NCBI GenBank assembly: GCA_002728035.1
Contig: PBUZ01000048.1
Coordinates: forward strand, 1-22,364
Direction: 5' to 3'
DNA: 22,364 nucleotides
Origin: Methanobacteriota archaeon
GTDB lineage: Archaea > Thermoplasmatota > Poseidoniia > Poseidoniales > Poseidoniaceae
This document shows, one piece after another, positions 11,201 through 15,581 of this stretch. The translations under genes and the position numbers were made by a program. Position 1 is the stretch's first letter, and every line of letters begins with the position of its first letter. Below the pieces are notes generated by a model. That model was not told the origin of the DNA and did no database searches. It worked only from the letters and a program-made list of their open reading frames with translations.

Positions 11201-11384
11201 AGGCCCCGCACCAGGGCCGACAGGTCCACCTGCCGAGGAAGCGCCTGTTGAAGAGGAAGAAGTCGAGGAGGAACCTGAGACGACGTTCGATGAGGACGGT
11301 GTTGAATGGTGGGAAGACGAAGATGGAGCCTGGTGGTTCCGCAATCCCGGCGAAGAAGAATGGCAAGAATACAGCGACGAGTGA
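2232..11384 (+). CDS. Giant membrane-anchored surface protein with seven DNRLRE units and Ig-like repeats
   Basis: This ~3050-residue protein begins with a signal peptide: basic residues (SFKRPRA), a hydrophobic core (about 15-30) and an Ala/Pro-rich end. ATG 2232 or ATG 2241 may be the true start. Residues ~57-2181 hold seven DNRLRE units, each opening with a D-T-Y-I/L-like motif and closing with R-P-x-L-x-(L/F)-x-Y/W, separated by fibronectin-like spacers ending in W-x-W-R-x-x-A-V. DNRLRE is listed as CBM96, with known alginate-binding members, so polysaccharide binding is plausible. Residues ~2182-2920 hold about eight bacterial-Ig-like units with D-x-x-G-N-x motifs. A single transmembrane helix (2926-2950) is followed by an Asp/Glu block, a Pro/Gly linker and an acidic Trp-rich tail that should be cytoplasmic. 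Asn-X-Ser/Thr sites are abundant and cysteine is rare. It probably forms a long cell-surface stalk or adhesin; no catalytic domain was seen. The 866-residue gene follows after 15 nt. Confidence 0.93.
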   Translation: MSPMRSLSFKRPRATAFLLVVMFLFADLALPHTMEGWSELEEANTPHRVISAHSVNADTYISEANPTSTYNTSASGTLSEGMLNQGRLLLRFPMNFTSADTVHDAKIELQCTTDELAPTIMTAYVAEMKRTWNGSYASWFAYKNNQAWDEAGGEGDADRGAWEPPVTLTSNGTLTLNVTSIAQQAARSNNGNLSVVVASFGAAYDCDMSEATTASNRPQLILDTSSSAASAGASVATDLPVDDGAPWMESDFLLQPVTTPRISYQQNTGNDVEIQLSNDEAFRSSTDLQWHFSTLWSTFASTGTTGAYDIPSGLAFTNGTTMHMRVRAVDSNDQWGAWDTTSFLLPTLDVVDNGDGTATMSFAPTDTGLESNFLQDATLSETAKTITYGDSSTLESSMTSNKERLIHLRASLNQLGLHDNLTIVDAELKLTRSSYSGDPVVSLHGMEESGLWAESEVTWNVMSQNGFQWYDGGRSNGTATIALVDGNQSSDSFTFDLDHAVQNYLDGGDEDPMDMMLAVRGKFEGYTNGEGIVFHSVETTTQSAAPSFSITYEWGSGTPPAAVTLTAPADGLAIWNLTGHNLSGNTQPSLNWTQPASGDELVFELAKDEDFRLREMRVDTRVDNDFDPTDGILNMTGANTLDIGNMYFWRMATVNADGHYGSWVSSSFLVSQLQSTWLGGDRYEFRLKHGNGSIDNQYPACMDTYIDSAASNDNFDGDSEMTMDYNSMSGNEITGLLGCNLVSSLLPDGYAVESAHLEMTLTSTTFGTPTIAVWESNQNDWNAEDATWASYDGSNSWATAGAKGNERGSLLDSVTVGSSFFEGDSVQWNVTLAVQNAMREDRRVDFIAGMLGVGSGGSRTAYFSTAEDSMANRPELTFVYVPGSDAVPNNPVPTLPLNGSWSIGSGVDLTPIDRPELAWNFSSNLSIAGYLVQLDTQSDFASVGAATYASWNDAGFDLTNLTFTPSSDLDTGETWYWRVRAVSSTNQIGNWSNTFHFLLPDLNTVVINATKASVDLEHHGALPALNLPHFTDTYVIANGSGSDATYENSTSLQVGEMSSGYQAAALIRIPLSEVPQPANARVTGAELSMFAEYGSVEDEPVAVRPVLQPWTTSANATTYDGINNWSERGGRDIGVDIGGYVDLVDSVSDDWMEFDVTEAVQAALANSQNHVSLMLYTSSQTTDSIAFTSTEGSASERPFLTLTWEDGVVATPTSGGQNLVPASGALVWDTSSHALIADRTPTFSWSYAGATAATDWRVFLLEDANDDMAGLRTFDSQDDPQLFDITNLTFTPPYELNYTQEIRWMVQPVNNGMLGPRSTSTNFYLPNDLGEEVDANHANLSVQEGAFVPALAYPSVTQDTYLDSGNVYTSRGSASSVYVGLSPASSSTSYRTSTLMSIDFSSLPMPSNYEVLDAHLEMNAINAYQTTFVTVSQMVTPWTESSVWAYPAGNNSSWQGTGAYHSTDSMVPFNMGQWINSTGTVSFNVTALVQHARAAGLSELNVIIQAEEVDGVVDGRVQFASSEATSISVRPRLNMTYSLGTAWAVPSPTNLHPLDGATLWDTSMPRPSGQDESDFNWSASYTNQTRWVACVGADSRLVDAECYNSDEIAAGSYENLSFDPTTSTVTVENHSKGDEWIYWRIRAEQGDRIGEWSSINKYRNPENQGSDDGNGNHTLNLSRGSIFDATGLLPTVPDVEIDSNATVNKGSASSMVLGTNGLGTGESRILMEYDLSNIPWPSAMTPTQMMLRMYQTSVGGTSSTTFAVYPCSSFSESTTVWANAPTCSGTEITRSTLTISNPVGWMEWDLTSLAQSNIANGNTTMTFMLQRVGASGSSHTFYSSDYTDSDFHPHIVLDYVDNVNGIVPPAQPAQVSPGDGAVLYDEANGLLSPSTQPALTWSPVSGATGYIVTIANTTGVYKYKSWEDSEITNTTFRFENNLSAGQMFSWWVQGVNQSIPGPSSARWSFAIGDPTHVYNSNTLTYTYTMQTGNEIAAFGHTNIQDTSIYGEYPDSNFASDTTLSAGTFCGTLWTDECRMNFGLDASQIPFPQYQQVHSASLGLYVESWESVQGATSVSFAVHPILSSSWSQTSATWNGSTSGVNWGAPGMQAGVDYGDAVSTTVVNVDTTGWLWFDISTLGMTISNQQAWVIIATPNTGHAHASFYSSDANNPAYRPQILFNTTNISTLSITPTGSVSTDADSAVNFNAVAYDHLSMVRTVPVDWVASAGSIGSNGLYTPSTAGVHTISACFGLVCGTQSITVTAGAPADLVVTPLSATITADETLTITAHMVDQHGNQIPGASITYTPTNGSMSAVMPNIFQPYAVGTHVVQVKHDVPGGQSVDVSITVTPGAAAYFELSGCEGTVPAGVWCDITADLYDQYGNELDIAAAGNLTWTTTNGNYSEVNAEYFPDHVGVWWLNLTSVSGASDELMITVGHGQIDFLELNVSATSITADDRVYINTTRVDVRGNRLAVVLPSDNWTKIADGQMTAGAPAIWDPVGIGERTLQARYETTLTDVVINVGYGQIQTLRLVVDDATATWQHFDLTADETLEAKVFAIDAKGNQWEINANWSLDHPTMGDSSSFLETLQGASTTFTPYFASDDPYTMTATYDDGVMVHIVSINMTVDHGFLHTVSIRGTATNPDADTGALIEMTSDYAVDFSSDLYDADNNRIDSGELNWVEINVETGQTRDITTELLLNDMRWEAGAVGEWKIEAYSISGTGFNESDSITITILHGVAVTVAGEFSTLSPTAGDQISIQVTGTDADGNQFPQNVEWSENGADVLGLNIITATDGNYTYDARVAGDHTLVYVAGGASSTVVFNVSAQSTVDRLEVNLSTDSLEQLQSLEVSIRAFDAFDNEIDVPGSVKVEATGRATATMIASNQWTVTTLDDGPQTITVSVGSVRVNEEINVVGNLEGFFEAGGTLYYVGAGLLALVAVVLGVLGIMFIRSGVDNDWDDDDDEDEDDDDARPSGPTGRAPGPSGPAPGPTGPAPGPTGPPAEEAPVEEEEVEEEPETTFDEDGVEWWEDEDGAWWFRNPGEEEWQEYSDE
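2400..8775 (+). repeat. Seven diverged DNRLRE (CBM96-like) protein repeats with fibronectin-like spacers
   Basis: Unit openings are visible near residues 57 (DTYISEANP), 376 (DATLSETAK), 700 (DTYIDSAAS), 1030 (DTYVIANGS), 1357 (DTYLDSGNV), 1692 (DVEIDSNAT) and 1998 (DTSIYGEYP). Most contain a middle part with W-x-x-x-x-x-T-W or similar and a W-x-x-F/W-D-(V/I/L) strand before the last motif (units end near 225, 555, 883, 1207, 1540, 1857 and 2181). The period is about 310-345 residues. The copies are strongly diverged at DNA level, so the expansion is old. Confidence 0.8.
8776..10990 (+). repeat. About eight tandem Ig-like (Big/invasin-type) protein repeats
   Basis: Units of roughly 85-110 residues each contain a strand with T-A-D-x-x-(L/V) followed by a D-(x)2-G-N-x-turn (examples: VDQHGNQ, YDQYGNE, VDVRGNR, IDAKGNQ, TDADGNQ) and end in a strand with V-x-(V/I)-G/T-x-G. 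This resembles bacterial Ig-like repeats that build rigid rods on surface proteins. The count is by eye and could be off by one. Confidence 0.7.
11151..11231 (+). repeat. Seven-residue PAPGPTG-type repeat in the cytoplasmic tail
   Basis: Residues 2974-3000 consist of GPTG followed by RAPGPSG, PAPGPTG and PAPGPTG, then PP, a 7-residue period (21 nt). It lies between the Asp/Glu block after the membrane helix and the acidic Trp-rich end. The sequence is disordered and extended, so it is probably a flexible spacer. True collagen folding would need Gly every third residue, which is not the case. Confidence 0.75.
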
Positions 11385-11387
11385 AAC

Positions 11388-11395
11388 GGTGGTGA
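11388..11395 (+). promoter_or_regulatory. Ribosome binding site supporting a TTG start
   Basis: GGTGGTGA ends four nt before the TTG at 11400. Its good match to the anti-Shine-Dalgarno sequence, and the signal peptide that follows in frame, decide the start of the downstream gene. It lies in the 15-nt gap after the giant gene, so the two are very likely co-transcribed. Confidence 0.6.
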
Positions 11396-11399
11396 ACGC

Positions 11400-14000
11400 T
11401 TGAGCAGGACGACGAGGAGTTTTGGTATCTTCGTCGTCGTTCTGTTGTTCATTGCAGCCCTCCCATCCTCACCCATTTCTCTTCACGAAGAGCAGGCTGT
11501 CCTCCATTCGGGAACTGCGGACAGGGTTGTGTTCGATGCCCCGCCAACCACCATGTCTGCTGATGAGGTGATGATGTTTGAAGCCGTGATTTACGATGCC
11601 GTGAACAACCCCGTTACGGGGGACATCACGTGGTCTGCGAGCAACGGGACCATCTCTGAAGAGGGTCTGTTCTTTCCATGGTCGTCAGGCTTGATCGAAA
11701 TCACTGCTGAGCACAACGGCATTCTCGCATCCCACAACGTCTCGGTTGTTCCCGGTGTTCCAACCTCTATCGACATCACCAGCGTCAATTTTGGCGTGCT
11801 TGAGCAGAACACGTTGACCGCTGATCTTCTCGACGGTCGTGGAAACAGTTTCTCTGGAAATGCCAACATGGTGTGGGACATTAACGGCGAGTACATAGGG
11901 CATGGCATGCCAACTTGGACGCCAGAGGAAACGGGTGAAGTCAGCATCCGTGTTCGTTACAATCAACTTGAAGACCGTGCAGTGGCCGTCGTTTCTGCAG
12001 GGCAACCTCATGCCTTTGTGTTTGATGAGCCGCTTCAAGTTCGTGCAGGCACGATCACCCAAATTATCCCTGTTCTGGTCGACATCAACGGCTATGAAAT
12101 GCCGAGGTCCCTTGCAGGTCCCATTGCTTGGTTCGCTGAAAACGGGAGTTTCAATGCGGCAGGGGAATACCTTGCAACCAACACGGGCAAGTGGCTCATC
12201 ACGGCTACGGCTGGAAACATTACGGGAAGCGCCACGCTGCATGTCATCCCCGGTGATGCGGTTGCATCAACACTGAAAATTGTGGGCGAACCAGAGGCCT
12301 ATCTTGCAGGCGAATCTTACGAATTGGTGTTTGAACGGCGAGATGCCAACGGATACATTGGCTTCGTTTCACCGTCCATCGAATCGCTGGCCACAACATC
12401 GGGTGGCCTCTCGGTTGACGATGACCAACGCGTGTATTGGAATCCCTCATCCACGGGCGAAACCATCATCACCGGTGTTGATGGGACCGTTTCGACTTCG
12501 CTTACGGTTGACGTTGAGCACGGTCGTGCCATCGACATTCGTTTCCAACTCACGCCACGCCTCCCATCTGCAGGCGACCAGGTTGTGATCGAACTCTATG
12601 CAGAAGATGTCAAGGGCAACCGTTGGGTTGTGAACGGAAGCATCACGGCGGTCGTGGGCGACGTCGATGCGCTTACGAACAGTTCCTCCTTCACGATGCT
12701 GCAGGCTGCGCAAGCTCAATCATGGAAGTTTGAAGGAAATTGGTTTGACAACACCACCGGTTCCATGTTTGTGAACGAGGTCAATTTTGATGTTCGCCCG
12801 GGTCGTTTGGCGTTTATCACCTTGCAAGGCGAAGGCGCCCAAGTTCCTGCTGACGGAGAATTGGACCTCGCTCCACAATTCTTTGATGCTTACAACAACC
12901 CGCTTGAGGACATCGCCCTCAACTGGTCGCTGAACGGCGAGGACATCACGTTGGAGATGCGCCTGAACGACGGTCGTTGGGTCGCCACATCGGTTGGTGG
13001 TCATGAGATTCGTGTGAATGCCGACGGCGTCTTTGCGACGGTGCGCTTGACCGTGGTCACCGGAAATTCTCATGCCTTGATCACTTCGTTTGACGAGGGC
13101 CTGACCGTTCAAGCAGGAAAGCCGTTTGACCTCTTTGTTCAAACGGTGGACGTACACGGCAACGTCGCTCCCTCGACTGAGGTGAGCACGGCCTTGAACG
13201 GTAACATTGGAGAGCTCGCTCCCTCGCAAACAGGATTGGGTTACTGGGAATTCACGGGGAAAACGATTGGTGAATACGAACTCGTTCTCAACGAGGGCGA
13301 CGCAACCCATGTTATCGCCTTGACCATCGAAGCGGGTGACCCGATTCGGATCCAGGCGGCGCTCAACCGTGATGCCCTTTCTGAAGGCGATACGGCACTG
13401 CTCAATGCTTTTGGAACCGACGCCTACGGCAACACGCTCACCATACCCAAAGACAACACGAGCGTGACCTGTACCACAGGCGAGACCACCTTTGTCACCA
13501 ACGGTACCTGGGAGGTTGACATCGAGAACGGAGGAACAGACCGTTCGTGCACCATCCGCTGGAACGGCTTGCTCGCTCAGACGTTCTTTGATGTCGAAGA
13601 AGTGTTGCTTGGCGGCGCCGTAGGTTCCACCAACACCGCCATGACGATGGCTGCGATTTTGCTCTGTCTTCTTCTTGCAGTTCTGGTCGTGCTCACTCGG
13701 CGTGCATCAGAGGTTGATGGGGACGATTGGGTTGACGAGGTGTTTGATGAAGATGAGGATGAGGATGATGAGGGTGATGAATTCGTTGCCTCCGGACCTG
13801 TTGACGACACCCCGCTTCATGAGCGGCACGGACTTACGCTTGAAGCCATGAAGGAATTGGCGCAAGAAGCAGCACGCGTTGGTGTCATGCAAGCGACCCC
13901 TTCCACCACGCAGGGTGAAACGGGTTGGTACGTGGATGTTTCAGAAGAACTCCAGTATTGGGAAGTAACGCCCAACGGCGAGTGGATCCGTCACGAGTGA
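11400..14000 (+). CDS. Membrane-anchored Ig-like repeat surface protein
   Basis: This 866-residue protein starts with TTG, chosen because GGTGGTGA stands four nt upstream and a signal peptide follows (basic TTRS, then a hydrophobic stretch to about residue 22). The outer part (about 30-740) consists of roughly eight Ig-like units with D-x-x-G-N motifs (GRGNS, VKGNR, VHGNV, AYGNT). One transmembrane helix lies at about 746-768, followed by RR, a dense Asp/Glu block (DEVFDEDEDEDDEGDEF), a short helical stretch (LTLEAMKELAQEAARVG) and a Trp-containing end (residues around YWEVTPNGEW). It shares fold, orientation and tail style with the giant protein immediately upstream. Two consecutive Ig units seem paralogous between the two. 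It is probably a partner or shorter companion of the giant protein on the cell surface. No enzyme motif was seen. Confidence 0.92.
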   Translation: MSRTTRSFGIFVVVLLFIAALPSSPISLHEEQAVLHSGTADRVVFDAPPTTMSADEVMMFEAVIYDAVNNPVTGDITWSASNGTISEEGLFFPWSSGLIEITAEHNGILASHNVSVVPGVPTSIDITSVNFGVLEQNTLTADLLDGRGNSFSGNANMVWDINGEYIGHGMPTWTPEETGEVSIRVRYNQLEDRAVAVVSAGQPHAFVFDEPLQVRAGTITQIIPVLVDINGYEMPRSLAGPIAWFAENGSFNAAGEYLATNTGKWLITATAGNITGSATLHVIPGDAVASTLKIVGEPEAYLAGESYELVFERRDANGYIGFVSPSIESLATTSGGLSVDDDQRVYWNPSSTGETIITGVDGTVSTSLTVDVEHGRAIDIRFQLTPRLPSAGDQVVIELYAEDVKGNRWVVNGSITAVVGDVDALTNSSSFTMLQAAQAQSWKFEGNWFDNTTGSMFVNEVNFDVRPGRLAFITLQGEGAQVPADGELDLAPQFFDAYNNPLEDIALNWSLNGEDITLEMRLNDGRWVATSVGGHEIRVNADGVFATVRLTVVTGNSHALITSFDEGLTVQAGKPFDLFVQTVDVHGNVAPSTEVSTALNGNIGELAPSQTGLGYWEFTGKTIGEYELVLNEGDATHVIALTIEAGDPIRIQAALNRDALSEGDTALLNAFGTDAYGNTLTIPKDNTSVTCTTGETTFVTNGTWEVDIENGGTDRSCTIRWNGLLAQTFFDVEEVLLGGAVGSTNTAMTMAAILLCLLLAVLVVLTRRASEVDGDDWVDEVFDEDEDEDDEGDEFVASGPVDDTPLHERHGLTLEAMKELAQEAARVGVMQATPSTTQGETGWYVDVSEELQYWEVTPNGEWIRHE

Positions 14001-14036
14001 TGGCTCAACCACGACGCAGATGAGGCGTAGGTTTGC

Positions 14037-15470
14037 TCAACTTTGCTTTCGAAGCGCCGCTCTGAAGGCCTGGAAGGGCGTTTCTCGGTGGACTTCGTAA
14101 TGTTTCCTTCCATAGACGTAGTAGGTGATGACGCCAGCAACGACGGCTACGGTGCCGCCGATGAAGGCCTTCGATCCCATCAATGAGATGAGGAAGCAGC
14201 CGGCGATGATACCCCAAAGTTGCATGTAGGGGTAGAGTGGACTGCGGTAGGCGGGGTCCCATTCATGCGTGTCGCTCGTTTGGCGCAGGATGATCACGCA
14301 CGAGTTGATCATGATGAAAATCATGATTTTGAATCCAGAAGCGAGTTTGACGACGTCTTTCAAGGGAAGCAAAAGAATGGCCATACCCATCGCTAAACCG
14401 GTGACGAGAATTGCCCAGTGAGGCGTCTCGTATTTGCTGTTCATGGCCTCAAGGCGTGGTGAGATGAGTTTGTCCCGTGCCATTGCAAACAGGAACCGAG
14501 AGGAGGCAAGGATGCCTGCCAAAGCCATGGAGATCATGGTGAGAACAGAAATGATCGCCACGAACACCCCGAAGGTTGAGCCTGCCAAGGCTGCTGCAAA
14601 GACAGAGATGGGGTCCTCGACGACTTTGCCGTCGCTGATCCACCAATCACCGGGAATGGCAGCCATCATCATGAATGCCAGGAGGCTGTAGATGACGGTG
14701 GCGATGGCCAAGGAGAGCAGGATACCGGAGGGCAGGTTGCGCTCTGGGTCTTTGACCTCGTCCCCAATGGCAGCGACCTTGGTCACGCCAGCGTAGGCCA
14801 CGAACACAAATCCAGCGGTTTCTGCAAGGCTCCAAATGCTTGCTGAAAACGCACCATCAATCGGTACGGATGCGTCGAAGTTTGGGTCGAACAAGGCCAT
14901 GACGCACATCCCGAGAAGAAGGCCGACCGTTGTGCCGACGATGGGGGTTTGGATAGTTTTGATTTTTGAAACGCCCAGAAGGTTGACGGTGGTGATGAGC
15001 ACCAGTGCCGAAAGCGAGAGGGTGAGCATGTTCATCTCGATATCAAAAAACGTCGTGATGACGATGAAGTAGGCAGAGAAACCGATGAGCGAAAATGCGG
15101 ACTTGAGCAAGAATGAAGCCCACAATCCAAGACCGCTGATGGTTCCGAACAACGGCCCGTAGGTGCGTTCAAGGAAGACGTAGGAGCCACCGCTGGACGG
15201 CATTCCCGACGCAAGTTCAGATTTTGAGAGCGCTGCTGGGAGAACAACGGCTGCTGCCAGCAAAAAGGCCAACCAAATCCCTGGCCCCATGATGTCAGCG
15301 GCAAAGGTTGGCGTGACGAATATGCCCGGTAGCATGGCGGACAGTGAGATGATCACCACCCCTGAAAGGCCGATGGTTCGTGCGAACGTGGTCTTGATTT
15401 CGTCTTTCACCGCTTCAATGTCGCCTGAGACGACGCCTTTGACGATGGCTTCAACCGTTTCTTTTGCCAT
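14037..15470 (-). CDS. APC-superfamily amino acid/polyamine permease
   Basis: The 477-residue protein has about twelve hydrophobic helices and the hallmark first helix of the APC superfamily (TIGLSGVVIISLSAMLPG, with small residues where the helix is unwound around the substrate). It also has the G-G-S-Y-V-F-L-E-R-T-Y-G-P motif before helix 3. Members carry amino acids, amines or related compounds by proton or sodium symport or by exchange; the substrate cannot be read from sequence. The ATG at 15470 is preferred over an upstream ATG at 15518 because GGGGGAG lies four nt before it and the extra 16 residues look non-native. It lies downstream of the aminophenol dioxygenase genes with a 111-bp gap that contains its own promoter-like elements. 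It may import an aromatic amine or an amino acid, which is inference. It converges on the 866-residue gene with a 36-bp gap. Confidence 0.9.
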   Translation of the reverse strand: MAKETVEAIVKGVVSGDIEAVKDEIKTTFARTIGLSGVVIISLSAMLPGIFVTPTFAADIMGPGIWLAFLLAAAVVLPAALSKSELASGMPSSGGSYVFLERTYGPLFGTISGLGLWASFLLKSAFSLIGFSAYFIVITTFFDIEMNMLTLSLSALVLITTVNLLGVSKIKTIQTPIVGTTVGLLLGMCVMALFDPNFDASVPIDGAFSASIWSLAETAGFVFVAYAGVTKVAAIGDEVKDPERNLPSGILLSLAIATVIYSLLAFMMMAAIPGDWWISDGKVVEDPISVFAAALAGSTFGVFVAIISVLTMISMALAGILASSRFLFAMARDKLISPRLEAMNSKYETPHWAILVTGLAMGMAILLLPLKDVVKLASGFKIMIFIMINSCVIILRQTSDTHEWDPAYRSPLYPYMQLWGIIAGCFLISLMGSKAFIGGTVAVVAGVITYYVYGRKHYEVHRETPFQAFRAALRKQS

Positions 15471-15474
15471 GATT

Positions 15475-15481
15475 CTCCCCC
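15475..15481 (-). promoter_or_regulatory. Ribosome binding site of the APC permease
   Basis: On the minus strand GGGGGAG is followed by AATC and then ATG, a purine-rich Shine-Dalgarno-like sequence at short spacing. It supports the start at 15470 over the upstream in-frame ATG. Confidence 0.5.
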
Positions 15482-15510
15482 GATTTCCAGCAGTAAAAGA
15501 GACTGTTATT

Positions 15511-15553
15511 GGTGGCAAACCACCGTATCATATTATCCGTTTGCCTATTTGCC
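15511..15553 (-). promoter_or_regulatory. Promoter/operator of the APC permease with inverted TTTGCC elements around a TATA box
   Basis: Read on the minus strand, two direct copies of GGCAAA (15548-15553 and 15540-15545) precede an A/T-rich TATA-like stretch (ATAATATGATA, about 15526-15536). A perfect palindrome GGTGG-TTTG-CCACC (15511-15524) follows immediately. The palindrome carries TTTGCC in opposite orientation, so GGCAAAC and GTTTGCC form an inverted pair 18 bp apart that brackets the TATA element. A start site ~25 nt past the TATA centre would leave a leader of about 35-40 nt ending in the Shine-Dalgarno-like sequence. This is a typical position for an archaeal repressor or activator; the regulator is unknown. 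Confidence 0.5.
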
Positions 15554-15581
15554 AACGGCATCCCCCGAAATCCGGAAAGAT

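Noticed and set aside
11151..11231. Direct repeats as a CRISPR array or collagen domain
   Set aside because: The repeats are in frame with a 7-residue period, have no unique spacers and lack Gly at every third residue.
15511..15524. Palindrome as a transcription terminator for the dioxygenase operon
   Set aside because: The hairpin is short and no T-run follows on the minus strand. Its place next to a TATA-like element fits an operator better.
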